From Akebia trifoliata (Eukaryota; Streptophyta; Magnoliopsida; Ranunculales; Lardizabalaceae): a stretch of DNA of 64,000 nucleotides. Of the stretch, positions 39,786 through 51,373 are shown in pieces. The stretch is taken from NCBI GenBank assembly GCA_017979445.1, contig CM030714.1, positions 8,873,049 to 8,937,048 on the forward strand, in the 5' to 3' direction. Every line of letters starts with the position of its first letter. Within the stretch, counting starts at the first letter, position 1. A model generated the notes under the pieces. That model was not told the DNA's origin. It made no database searches and saw nothing but the letters and a program-made list of their open reading frames with translations. Made by a program: the position numbers and the translations under genes.

Positions 39786-39839
39786 ATAGTCATCCACTAT
39801 TATAAACTAACGCTATAGATCGAAAATGTTGTAGTGATG

Positions 39840-40474
39840 GTTAAAATGTCATTTTATGTTTAAAAAATTTCAATTTTCCTAACTTGAGGTTTCTAAATTT
39901 TGTTTGATGTGCGTAAATTTTTTGGAAGCTTATTTTTTACCACGTCTTTCTAAAAATTGAGGTTTCTAAAAGTCGTTATCAAAGGGTGTTTTAGTCATTT
40001 TTATGATTTTTAGTAAATTTCTCTGTTTTTATCAATTTTAATTTCGTTAAATTCAAAATCATATTTCGAGGATAATGAAAGTACTTTTAAGATTTTTCAG
40101 AGGTGTTGGACCCGCGAGGGGTATTTTTGTTATTTTTGTAAGTTTTGGCGTAAGATTTTTTTCAGTCCCAACTTGATTATTTATAAGTCTCGCGGTCATA
40201 TTTTCATAATGTTGTGAGGTCTCTAAGTTATCAAAATGTGTGACGAACCTAAGCGTACGTATTTACTAAATCGAGTGTAAGGTGTAGCGATCTTAAGCGT
40301 GTTTAATTTTTTATGTCGATTCGTGACTAGTGAGAGAGATTGAAGGATTATAAATAAATAAAAATGGAAAATGTATTCTCAAGCTTTTGAGTTCTTTGTA
40401 CTTATCATTAGGAATCCATGACAATCAAGTAACGAATTATCGAATTAGACACACGCAAAAATGGGGTGTCTATA
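39840..40474 (-). mobile_element. LTR fragment (start), minus orientation, interrupted by the CACTA element
   Basis: On the minus strand it begins TATAGACACCCCATTTTTGC at 40474, the start signature of the same LTR family, and shares GATTCCTAATGAT with the copy at 27535. It continues to 39840, where the CACTA element interrupts it, and resumes at 25479. So the CACTA element landed in a pre-existing gypsy LTR. Confidence 0.55.
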
Positions 40475-42640
40475 AGTTCCAAATATCATTTTATATTTAA
40501 AGTTCTATAAAAAATGAAATTCTTCAATCTTTGGCACAAAAAATAAACACACGACTTTATAATAATTGAATTTCCCAAGATTTCTCATTTTTTAAACAAA
40601 AACTATAAACATTAGTATTAAAAGAACTAATTTTCTTTACTAACAACAAAAGATGATGATGTACTTCAATCAAAAGCTCGTTTTAATAAGATCTTATTAA
40701 AATAAGTTTGAGCCAAATGATGTGTCATTGCAATCAACTAAAAATAAAACCTATACTCCTAAAAATACATGTAGTGGTGCGAGTAAGGATTGTTCCTACG
40801 AAGAGTATCTAGCTTAGTTTTATGCTAATGAACAAGGAGGGGGGGTTCGAGTATAACGAAAATAATTTTAAGAAAAACAACTAATGAACAATTCAAATTG
40901 AAGTATGGAAATCAATCAAAAGAATAAACCTTGGTCTAAATTAACATCCACCATAGGAATTTTACAATTGATCATCGATGCAAGTATATATAAATTCATA
41001 GTTTGAATATTCACCGTTAAAACTATTTTTTCTATTTCTCCTTAGTCGTAGTTAAACATAAAACATGCGATCTAATTAACCTTAACTACTAAATAACCCA
41101 AGAGAAGCACTAAAAGTTTAATCTAGTAGTAGCTTTAAGAATTAGAGAGATCGATGAAGCTAAACAACACAAGTACAAGCGGTTGCATTTAATTTAGTCG
41201 AGCATTCTTCCTAAGATCTAATAATTTCTAACGCAGCAAATCATTAAATCTTAGTTGCTTTACAAATTAGAGGAATCAAACAATTACGGATTTGATATTT
41301 AACCTAGTAGTAGATTGCAACGAATAATAAGCTAGTAGGTCTCCTAGTAATTAAACGAGACAATCACGAAAATAGGCACAGAAGAACATTCAATACTCAA
41401 AATATAAATTGAACAATAAAAATCAATGAGATCTCATAGTTTTATTAATTCCCAAGCTTTCGTTTCCTTCGACTAATTATAAAAGTTTAGCCACACAAAG
41501 TCATGATAAAAATTCAAAGGAAAAGTTACAAAAGAAGGCAGAGAGAGACGTTTTTTTTTTCAAGTTTCTTGATTTTTTTTTCTACTACACATTATTTTTC
41601 CTTCTTAGAAGCCTACAAAATCTCTTAAAAATATTCTAAATCCTATTATAAATAACAATATTCAAATCTGACTAATTAAGGAAAAAGAATATTAAAAATA
41701 AAATAAAGTCTTAATACAATTAGGAAAGTGATGTTTTCAACTGAAATTTTCGTGCACCAAATCTAGAGATTTCCGAAAATAAATCGTGTCAAATCTGTGT
41801 ATCAAATTTGCATGCTAAGGGACATTTCAAAACGTCAACAATGCAAATGCAATAACTTGAAGCTCGATTTCGACCTTAATACAGGCTGTATATCTCAAAA
41901 CTCAAAACATGAAAGTCTTTTTCTTGGATGAGAGAGTTATGTTTAGATTACGAAACAATGTCAAAACTGTCCAAAATCGCTCGATTAACTTTATTTTGCA
42001 CTTAACACCTCCATTTGCATCCTAAATCAAAATAAAAGAATAATAAGTACATTTAGGCACCAAATATGTATAAAAGACTAAACATTAAAGGAGAAAAATA
42101 TGACATTTTGCATTCTCATCACCAAATAAGTTATTTGCAGTAAAAAAATGAAAGTTAATTCCAATTTAAAAAGAAAAAAAAAAAAGAAATCTAAGCAACA
42201 AAGAACAAGATTATTGAAAAAGGAAAAATATATTTGAAACACACTTTGAGAACCTATAAGATGGCAAGCAAACGAGCATATTCGAACACGTTTTCTTTAA
42301 TCATCGAGAAATTTGAAGATCCATGGCTTTTACTCCCAAAACTACATTTTGAATCAATAAAATTTTTATATATTTATCTTTGGATTCTAATATTATGTTA
42401 ATAAACAGGTAGAACAACAAATAGTAGAAGCCAATGAGATATAAAATAAACATATAAATCAATAAAAATAATAATTTTATTCAATAAATCAAATACATAT
42501 AAACTAAGAATTTAATTTTAAAAATATTTTTCTTTAATAATGTAAAGTTTATGGAACAAAATGTTGTAAGATTCACAGTTACTATTATTTATTGAGTTTT
42601 GTTGCTTATAAGATTTGAATTCAAGACCTTTTTCTCTTGA
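40475..42640. other. Repeat-like non-coding DNA
   Basis: The stretch from about 40768 (GGTGCGAGTAAGGATTGTTC) through 42110 reads like part of an unidentified LTR-type repeat, including a G run at 40838-40846, but I could not find paired termini. No coding domains are seen. Confidence 0.35.
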
Positions 42641-42689
42641 GTGCAATTAGTGTAGGATTTTTTCATTTTTAGTGAATCCTTAGCTAAAA

Positions 42690-43515
42690 GTGCATTTTCC
42701 TTATTTGTGATAGTTGAAAAGTCAAAGATTCTTTGATTTACTTTCTTTTAAAAATTGTAGAAATAATTCTCTAAATCTTTAATCCCACATCAGATAAATA
42801 TAAGATTCGTGCTCAACTTATAAATATTCTCACTCTCATACTTGCTTGAGTGTGAGTAAGAAAGAGGGTGGGCCTTGCTTGCACATGGGGGTCCAAAGTA
42901 CCATGGGACGGTTGCAATCCATTGTGTTAGAGGCCAACCTGTCGAAAACCTTAGTGGCGTGTGTGTGCATGTGATAAGCCCACAATGGGGGTGAAAATCT
43001 CAAATTTAAGCCTCACGTGGGTGCACGTGAAATGCCCACTTTTGCTATAAAAGAAATAAGTCCTAGAGTTTTATACACAAACACATGACAATGTTGTGAT
43101 CTTTCTCTCTCTCTCTATTCTTCTCTTTACTGTTGCTTGTACACTTATTGATTCACGCACAATGGGGTGGTGAAAATCTTGGATTTAAGCCTCACGTGGG
43201 TGCGTGTGAAATGCCCATTTTTGCTTTAAAAAAAAGTGTATCCTAGAGTTCTATACACATAGAGGTTGACTGTTTGGATCCTCCAACATTTAGAAATAAG
43301 TCAATTAAGGCTCAAATGTCTCTCTCTTTAATCCATTAAATCATTGTGCTTTAACTATTAAAGAGTTGTGTGCTATAGAGTTCTGTATATAGAAACACAT
43401 GGACAGTGTTCTGATATCTCTATTCCTCTCTCTATTATTCTTTTTACTGTTGCTCGTACACCTATTGATTCAATCGAACTTGTCGAAAATCTGATCTGTT
43501 ATTTCTGAGTACACG
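42690..43515 (+). mobile_element. Possible Ty1-copia-type LTR with an internal duplication
   Basis: TCCCACATCAGATAAATATA followed by CTTATAAATATTCTCACTC resembles the promoter region of plant copia LTRs. A unit containing AAGCCTCACGTGGGTGCACG, AATGCCCACTTTTGCT and TCCTAGAGTT is duplicated in direct orientation (about 42962-43130 and 43150-43290), and a CT-rich leader occurs twice (43098 and 43420). The block ends near CTGAGTACACGGTCAACA. There is no target duplication and no internal domain. The class is inferred from overall texture only. Confidence 0.35.
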
Positions 43516-45014
43516 GTCAACAAATTTGTGATTGTTGAATCTTGAAAATTAATCACCTAAGATCGATTGCATTGTGGATACCATCATAGGGGGTGAATTT
43601 AGTTTTAAAGATAACAACTTCTTCATGCCTTAGTCACCGAATCAAATCAATAAATTCTTTCTAACTTGTTCTACTTTTAATTTTTAATATCTTATTCGGA
43701 TTCAAGATCCACACCAAATACAATACAAAATACCTACAAAAACTTAAAATCAGACAACTCTCTCGATCAAAATTTAAAACATTTGGTAACTACTTAAATC
43801 ACCAACAAAGAGAAAGAACATCTTCTAAACCATCATATTTTATAAGAAAACATTTTCAAATAAACTAATTTAAAATAAAATCTACAAATACATTATTTGA
43901 ACTTAAAAAATTGTTCAAAATATTATATATTTAAAAATAATGGATAAAAAAGAGCATCAATATAATAGTAAAGAAGGAAAAAGGGATCCTTTCCTTGAAT
44001 CGATGATCTAATTGAAACAATAAACCTTAGATCACGAAGAGGTGGATTTGGGGGTATGTTTTCAACATGATTGAAAAAAAAACGTCTAATTTTGATATGA
44101 AAATCAAAACCCCAATTTGGGTAAGAGAGAGAAAACATACCTTCTAAAATAATCTTCAAATTGAAACTTCGACAATTCGACCTAAGAAAATATTAATTGA
44201 AATTAAAACAAAAAGATTTTTTTTACATAATCAGATTACAAGAAGTATTCCAACAACATTGACAAGTTAATCGAAAATGGAAGCAAACCCATATCCTCCT
44301 CACTCCTTCTCAAGTAGAAAATATTTGAGAAAGTCCTTGTTATTGTGATTGAAGAAGACAATGGAAAGTTTGAAAGTAGTGAAAAAACTTCATTGAAATC
44401 TCAGTATTTCAGGCATCACATATGTGATTGGTCAATTAAAAAAAATGATTAAAATAAAAAACAATATGAGGGGGAATATTAATTATTCAAAAATTTATAC
44501 TAGCAAACTCAAATCATCTTCCAAGTGGTTTTCAATCAAACCCTAGTCCATGGGATTTTGAACAAGAACCATATGGCTTATTGGCTCAAAATGAAGATGT
44601 GAGGGGGATGGAGAGAGAGAATGGGAAATGTACCTAAAATAGTTGAAGACAAAAGAGAGAGATGGACATTTTTGAAACGCTGGTGAGGGACGCTTTGGTG
44701 CTCACAACAGACATAAGAAAGTAATAGTATTCAAGTTTCTTGTGTGCTAAAGCTATTTAACTCCTCATCGATGGAGAAGAAGATTAACGAACAAAAGAGA
44801 GTGATAGTATTCGAGCTATTTAGTGTTTGGGCTTCCCAAACTCCTCAGATCTCCTCCTGATCAATCGATGGATTTGAAAATTTCATCTATTACTTTTAAT
44901 GGGTAGGATTTGTAGAAGTTGTAGTAACAGAGGAAGAGGTTTGTAGAGAAGCTGTAGAGATAGTCGATATGCTTTCTTTTTTGGATATAAAAGATAATTA
45001 TTAATAGATAGGCT
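43516..45014. other. AT-rich DNA, no gene seen
   Basis: The short open frames on the minus strand (43923-44159, 44861-45091) carry no recognisable domain. Confidence 0.35.
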
Positions 45015-45075
45015 AATTTGGTCAGATAAAAAAGTTGTACTAAACAATCCTCTTTTATATAGGTAATATAATAGA
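45015..45075 (-). mobile_element. Helitron-like 5' terminus, reverse orientation
   Basis: On the minus strand, after A, the sequence is TCTATTATATTACCTATATA, AAAGAGGATTG, ACAACTTTTTTATCTGACCA. This is a close relative of the forward starts at 14171 and 16958. It could pair with the 3'-like end at 21627. Confidence 0.4.
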
Positions 45076-45404
45076 TAAATAAAACTACCATTGCATTACA
45101 TCAAATGGCTCATGTAATGAAATAAGACCTAGTATAGTTAACACCCAAATTTTAAATTTCAAAAATGCCCGTAGAGTACATCAAATCTTAGATTTATTTT
45201 TTTGTTAAGTTTTTTAAATCGAAAATATATAATGATAGAAGGGCAACATTTAGTATTTCTTTAAATTATAAAGATACCATTGCATTACATTAAATGACAC
45301 ATGCTATAATACTTGAATATAAACTTTCTAAAAGAAGAACTTAAATTAATTATAAAGACAATTAGACATGGGAAGCGTATGGAAATCTCTAAAGAGAGTC
45401 AAAC

Positions 45405-47138
45405 TGTAGACACCCCATTTTTGCACTCGCCTGATTAATCAACTCGTCAATCATTGCAATGATTCCCAATGATGGATGTGTATTCCATTGCTTTATTTTG
45501 TTACCAGATATGTTTCAGAAATCCGGATGAGGTATCTCGAATTGACAAAACTTTAGAAACCACGCTACGCTAGGAAAATACGACCCAGAAACATAGAAAC
45601 CATCATCTTGCAGACCAAAAAGAAACTTCACGATAAAAATCACTAAAAATTGAACAAATTACCAAAATACCCCTAACCTCAAAATAACCCTAGAGCCTAC
45701 GTTACGATTAGGAAAACTCTCTCGAACACATAAAATAACAAATCGGAACCAAATAAATCATTTCACCAATTTTAACAGAATTTGACAAAATTACGAAAAT
45801 GCCCCTCATAAAGTTCACAATCATTTCACATAAAAATTTTCATAAATGACACAAACCAACATTCTAATTGAATTCCTTACGAAAAACAGATTCTAAAACA
45901 TCCTAGAACATTAAAAACCGACTTGAAACGTGAAAAGTCCTCTCCGGGGGCAAAACGATAATTTCAGAATTTTCATAATTAAAAATTTTGAAATTAATAA
46001 ATAAAACATTAAATAATTAAAGTAAAACATTAATGAAATTAATTTAAAAATTGGAACTAAAAAATCGATCAATCGGACTTTCAAGTAAAATTGTTGAGGG
46101 TTCGTGGGATATTTCTTTAAGGACCCCTCCATTTGGGGGTCCAAAGAATTAAAGATATTTTAGAGGGGGGTTCTCCAAAAATTAAAAGTAAATCAAGCAA
46201 GACTGAAGTCAAGGTATTAAAGTCAATCAAGTGAGACTAAAGTCAAAATTAAAGTCAATTAAGCAAGACTGAAGTCAAGATATTAAAAGTCAATCAATTA
46301 AGACTGAAGTCAAAACATTAAAAGTCAATCAAATAAGACCAAAAGTCATAATAGGGTTCTAATTAAATAATAACTCTATCTAATAGAGTTCTAACTTAAA
46401 AACAATTCTACCTAAAATAATTCTAATTAAAACACAATTCTACCTAAAACAATTTTAACTAAAACACAATTCTAATTAAAAGATCTCTAATTAAACACTA
46501 ACTCTATCCAAATCAACCTTAAAAAAATTCTATAAATAGAGGTGCTCACACCCTATTTTCGTATCAAATCATAAATCCTAAGAGAAGTAGGTCTAGAAGC
46601 TCCCCTAGCCCCCCATAAACCCTAGTTTTGGAGCCCCAACTCCTTACCTAACATCCCTCCTTCAATTTTAGTCTAGAAAACACCTAAAATCCCTCCAAAA
46701 ACACCCCCAAATCCGCAACAAACTTGAAGAGTTCAGATCCAAAAATAAGGAGATACCTTGATCTAGGAGATCCGAAGTCAAATCCGGAGACAGAACGAAG
46801 CAAGGGAGTACAGTACAAGGAGCTCTTTTTGTCAGATCTGATGGAACAAAATCCTTGCTATCGGAAAGGTATGTAATTTTTTTATTTTTATCTAGGTTTT
46901 TAGCAATGTGATATATTTAGAAAGTTAGTAAAGACCGGTTTTGGCCGGACGGGGTTGGTGCCTAACACCTTCCAACTCCGTAACATGATCCCCGAATTCA
47001 GATTTTTTGTGGTAGATTAATTCTTTTTATCCATGTTAGAGTCAGTTTGGTTCCTAAACCACAATAACTAGGTGGCGACTCCCAAACCTCAAGAGTCAAA
47101 AGTGGATCCGCGCACCCCGCGGATCGAGGGCGCTTTCA
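45405..47138 (+). repeat. 5' LTR
   Basis: It starts TGTAGACACCCC and ends GGGCGCTTTCA. A degenerate tandem array of about 45-base units (GACTGAAGTCAAGATATTAA) at 46190-46345 sits upstream of the TATA box TATAAATA (46531-46538). The U3/R boundary is presumably about 30 bases further on. The open frame at 45911-46144 (minus) lies inside the LTR, is repeated in the 3' LTR, and has no family signature. Confidence 0.9.
46531..46538 (+). promoter_or_regulatory. TATA box of the 5' LTR
   Basis: TATAAATA is followed by GAGGTGCTCACACCC. The copy in the 3' LTR is at 55046-55053. Confidence 0.5.
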
Positions 47139-47139
47139 G

Positions 47140-47157
47140 TGGCGACTCCACTGGGGA
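47140..47157 (+). promoter_or_regulatory. Probable tRNA primer-binding site
   Basis: TGGCGACTCCACTGGGGA starts two bases after the LTR end. It has the TGG start expected for pairing with a tRNA CCA end. Ogre-type elements are known to use an arginine tRNA, and this sequence is of that kind as I remember it; the tRNA identity is inference. Confidence 0.55.
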
Positions 47158-47386
47158 CTATTGAGGATCAAACTTGAAAAACCCCAAGTATGGGAACATT
47201 GCCAAAATGACCTAGATTTTTTTATTATTTAGTTTGATTTATTTTATTTATTTTTTCTGTTTATTTATTTTTTGTCTTGATTGTAAATGATTTTGGGTAT
47301 TACATTTTTTTTCCAAATTAAGGATCACTTTTTGATGACCCCTAAATAATGAAAGATTCAAATTGACCTATGAAAATGATGGAATG

Positions 47387-47950
47387 ATGAAGGTTGGACA
47401 GAAATATTAAAACATTTTTAGAGAATATTCTAGTAAAAATTAAGTCTGGGAGCCTTTAATAAAACATAGATCTCGTCGAGTAGATTAATTTAGAATCTGA
47501 GTTCACTCAATTTCGTTATCGGAAGCCTTAGATATCATCGATGCAAGTTCAATCTGTAAATCTGGAATTATTTCTAAATGAAAGTTGGGACAACAATGTT
47601 AAAACTTTTTAGAGAATATTCTAGTGAGAATTAAGTTTGGGAGCCTCTTAATAAAACATAGATCTCGTCAACTAGATTAATTTAGAATCTGAGTTCACTC
47701 AATTTCGTTATCGGAAGCCTTAGATATCATCGATGCAAGTTCAATCTGTAAATCTGAAATTATTTCTGAATGAAAGTTGGGACAGCAACGTTAAAACGTT
47801 TTTACAGAACATTCTGGTGAGAACTAAGTCTGGACACCTATTAATAAAATGTAGATCTCATCGAGTAGATTAATTTAGAATTTGAGTTCACTCTATTTCG
47901 TTATCGGGAGCCTTAGATATCATCGATGCAAGTTCAGATTGTATTTTTCT
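47387..47950. repeat. Three tandem copies of an about 191-base unit in the element's leader
   Basis: Copies start at about 47387, 47578 and 47770. They share ATTCTAGTGAGAATTAAGTC, CATAGATCTCGTCGAGTAGA and TTAGATATCATCGATGCAAG. There is no open frame across them. Confidence 0.8.
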
Positions 47951-49340
47951 AATTCACAGAAAATCTGAATTTATCTAATGTTGGCACAATTAATGTTCTT
48001 GAGAGTGAGCTCATCTCAACCATTGTCATTCTATCATCAATGTAACACCTATTGGAATCTCGATTTATTTTGGATCACCCAAAAGTGATCATTGATTGGA
48101 CCTTAAAAATTATAAAAATTATGCCTATTGCAATGTTTGTTTGATCATTATCATATGCCATATTTATTGATTAATTTACCATGATCTTGTTTGAAATACA
48201 TGATTGATGTTGATCGTAATGTTAATGTACTTATGTGATGGGAATAATGTGATCTTAATTGAATATTCATATGATTTGAATGATTTTAGTTTTGATTAAA
48301 TGTATGATTGGTTTGATTGGATCCATGGGCCCATTTGTTTGAAAAAGGTCCCGGGCACACCCCACCCTGTTTTGCACACACCACATGCACGTTTACTGTT
48401 TTACTCACTTACACGTCCCATTTAGCCAACGTGGCACTAGTGCGTGGCCCGGTCTCTTCGGAGATGCGACGTCATTCATGAAACCCACAACTCCAGTCAC
48501 GTACCTTAGGGTATATCAAACTGGGGGCATCAATACCATCTGATCAGGTGATTCTGAGAAGTATGTTGATGCACCCAGGCTGGAGCGACCTGAGCCTTTG
48601 ACCTTTTGTAAGCCACACAGTCACATGTCCCGATTGCCAACGTAGTACTAATACGTGGTCGGTCCCCTCGTGGGATGCCAAACCATTTATGAAAGCTACA
48701 ACTCTTGACTCGCACCCGTAGGTATAAAAGATAGTCTAAGTATATCAATTGCACTTCTTGGTCAAAACCGGTGCCTAAGCAAGATCTTGCCTCGCTGTAC
48801 CCTACTGTACGAGGGGGATAAACTACGTCTATTCTAGACGAGAGGTATTTAAGTGGGCCCTTGCTCAGCATTGTGCGCCACCTCTCAACTGGAGATCAAA
48901 CTGGCTGTTTTTGGCTTCAGAGAAGTGAAATGAGGTTTTAGATTATCTCCTATATGGTATATCAAACCAAGTCACCACGTATCGAAAGGTATATAGGTGT
49001 GCTTGGGCAAGGGTGGCCAGATAAAAATGCATTGCACGTAGTAAGCTTAGAGTCTAGAAACCTTCCCACTAGGTCACGACTCGAACTTATCGTGGGTGTT
49101 CCCGGGTTGTTTATTGAATGAATGCATGTGATTGATGAATGTATGTGAGTGATGTGAATGATGAGATCAAGAGTGTATAATTGTCCTCAAGGATCAAAAA
49201 TTTGTTTTGAAAATTAAAATGGGTGCACCGACCCAATAAAGAATCCATTCTTTTACAATAATGACCCAGTCCATCCCGATCCAATAATCATGGTGGGTTG
49301 GGCCATTTAAATTGAAATAAAAATCAAATTTTCAAAGAAG
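47951..49340. other. Leader/untranslated region of the element
   Basis: No gag domain is seen. CACGTACCTTAGGGTATATC-type phrases recur near 48495, 48710 and 48955 (GGTATATCAAAC twice), suggesting a loose 200-230-base repetition. The open frame at 48530-48871 (minus) is antisense to this leader and unassigned. Confidence 0.4.
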
Positions 49341-49349
49341 AAAAATGGT

Positions 49350-49580
49350 TTACAAAGGGAAAGTGTTTTCTAGAAAAAGTGTTTTCCAAAATAAGTGTTT
49401 TCCAAAATAAGTGTTTTCCAGAAAAAGTGTTATTCTCTAGAAAATAATGTTTTCTAAGAAAAAGTGTTTTCCAGATGAACAAGATTTTTCAAGAGAAAAT
49501 GCTTTCCAAATAACAAACTATTTTTCAGAGAAAAAATATTTTTCAGAAGAAAATATTTTTCGAAAGAAAAGAAAATGAAG
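49350..49580. repeat. Short tandem repeat AAGTGTTTTCCARAAT
   Basis: About 16-20-base units (AAGTGTTTTCCAAAATAAGT) recur some ten times with growing divergence. Confidence 0.6.
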
Positions 49581-50258
49581 GAAAAATGATTTACAAAAGA
49601 TCTATTTCTGCATGAAAAATTTTTGAAATGTGTTTTTCACCAAAAATCTATTTTTTTGCATGGACTTTGTAAAATTATCAAAATATGTTTTTCTAAAAAG
49701 AAAATGACTTGCAAAAAAAAAAAATCAGATTTGTGAAAGTTTTATTCAATGAAAACATTATTTCCAATAATTTTCAAGAGTGCAATAAAATTATTTCCTT
49801 CTGAATAATCATTGAACGGATGAATTGTTTAATGGATTGGTGCACAGAATTCAATAAAATCTCAGGGTTCATTTAAAATGTTATCAAGGGGGAGACACTG
49901 AAATTGGTTAAATTCACCTTCAAAGAGGTTTAAGGATTATCATTGTACCTAAGCTCAATCGTCCATCGTCTAGCTAGGGTTACTAGTCCAGTCAGTTGGA
50001 ACGAACGTCAACGCCAAATCAATCCTTTAGAATTTCTCAACATCGCCCAGTTATTCCCTGAAGATCATAGTACTTTAGTCTTGTCGGTTATAAGCAATGT
50101 CTCAGTCCTCAGTCCTAATCAAGCCCGTTGTGGGTAGTTGTATTGAGTTTTCATGAGTTATTTGAGTTAGCTCGAGTCCAATTTTTCAATGTCATATTTT
50201 CTTTAGATCGAGTCTACTCTTTTTCTGTTGAGTCGAGTTAGTTTGTTGAGTCTTAGAG
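49581..50258. other. Element interior with an unassigned open frame
   Basis: The frame at 49943-50137 contains SPVSWNERQRQINPLEFLNI. I do not recognise it; it may be a scrap of gag-pol. Confidence 0.3.
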
Positions 50259-50632
50259 GTGTCTGTCGCCCCTTTTGAATTTGATTGGCTAAAGGAAATA
50301 TTTGAATACCTCGAGCGCATTAACGAATTAATTACTAATCTGGCTTCAATGATAGATTTCTTTCCTGAGCAAGAAGATAAGAGTCAGGTTCAACGTTTAA
50401 TCGAGAAAACAAAGGTTATTGACCTCAAAACAGAAAATAATTCTTAAAGAGATTAAAATAGAAACCCTCATATCCCTAGAGGAACACGAGGGGATAATGA
50501 ATTTACTCAGAAATTTCAAAAGACTTGTTCGTGTGATCCTACGAGGATGTGTTAGGTGCAAGCTTGGGTGTTGTTCAATACGGAATAAATACTCGCTTGA
50601 TGAGATGAAAATATCGATAGAGATGTTATAAA
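50259..50632 (+). pseudogene. Pol fragment up to the start of reverse transcriptase
   Basis: The frame at 50259-50447 (FPEQEDKSQVQRLIEKTKVI) continues after a frame change with IKIETLISLEEHEGIMNLLR. It then reads NFKDLFV, a stop, SYEDV. That last block is the well-known entry to gypsy reverse transcriptase (FAWSYEDMPG-like) with a TGG-to-TGA change. After SYEDV the sequence jumps to integrase within about 100 bases, so the whole RT/RNase H core and the integrase N-terminus are deleted here. Confidence 0.55.
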
Positions 50633-51373
50633 ATGTATCAACACTATCCTTACTACATCTTGAGTTTCAAATCACATATTATCAGTCGATATGGGGTACC
50701 TTCAGAGTTGATCTCTGATAACGGGTCGCACTTCAAAGTTGAGGTTATCAAATTGTGTTCAAAGTTCAAGATCTCACACCATAAATCATCTCCTTACCGA
50801 CCTCAGACTAACAGAGCAGTCGAAGCAGCTAATAAGAATATTAAGACTATCCTCAGAAAAATGTGTCAATTACATCGAGATTGGTCAGAAAAACTGCCAT
50901 TTGCATTATGGGCATATCGAACCTCAATTCGATCTTCCACCGGAGCTACTCCCTACTCCTTAGTATATGGCATGGAAGCAGTCTTGCCAGTTGAAATGGA
51001 GATTCCATCTCTCAGGGTTCTGTTAGAAAGTCAGTTGTCAAAAGCAGACTGGGTTCGCCAACGATATGAAGAGTTGAATTTGATCGAGGAAAAACGACTG
51101 AGAGCATTGTATCATGTGCAAGCTTATCAAAGAAGAGTCGCCCGTGCGTTTGACAAGAAAATCAAGGCCCGTCACTTACAAATCGGGGATTTAGTACTCA
51201 AAGAGAACAGGGCACCTATTTTTGATCCCAGGGGAAAGTTCAAACCAAATTGGGGAGGTCCGTTCATCGTCAAAGAAATATTACCAGGAAAAGCTGTCAG
51301 ACTTCAAGATCATGATGGAATCGAATTACCAGAGCCAACCAACCTTGACCAAATCAAACGGTACTACATTTAA
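50633..51373 (+). pseudogene. Ty3-gypsy integrase, C-terminal two-thirds (246 codons)
   Basis: The frame contains RYGVPSELISDNGSHF, with the second catalytic Asp. It then has SSPYRPQTNRAVEAANKNIK, with the catalytic Glu in VEAANK at the usual spacing, followed by LPFALWAYRTSIRSSTGATP and YSLVYGMEAVLPVEME. It ends with a C-terminal fold, GDLVLKENRAP to FKPNWGGPFIVKEIL, and stops after IKRYYI. The zinc-binding N-terminus and first catalytic Asp are missing because of the upstream deletion, so the remnant cannot be an active integrase even though its frame is clean. The open frame suggests the deletion-bearing master is recent. Confidence 0.9.

Larger units (their letters stand above)
25480..39836. 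mobile_element. CACTA (En/Spm-like) transposon, about 14.4 kb, non-autonomous and carrying nested insertions
   Basis: The left terminus is CATTACAACATTTTCTATCT. The right terminus, reverse-complemented, is CACTACAACATTTTCGATCT. About 22 of the first 26 bases match. The element is flanked by the 3-base duplication ATG (25477-25479 and 39837-39839), as expected for this superfamily. Both ends carry arrays of a palindromic subterminal motif (TATCCGCTGCA and its complement), the kind of site CACTA transposases bind. I find no transposase-domain frame, so it is non-autonomous, or its gene was lost or displaced. A CT-rich leader-like stretch on the minus strand (about 39360-39000) may be the remnant of the element's own promoter end. 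About 7.4 kb of the span is younger insertion (27535-34919). Confidence 0.75.

Noticed and set aside
45911..46144. Minus-strand open frame repeated at 54427-54660
   Set aside because: Both copies are the same part of the two LTRs. Repetition reflects LTR duplication, not a gene family.
48530..48871. 113-codon minus-strand open frame
   Set aside because: It is antisense to the leader of the gypsy element and has no domain or family signature.
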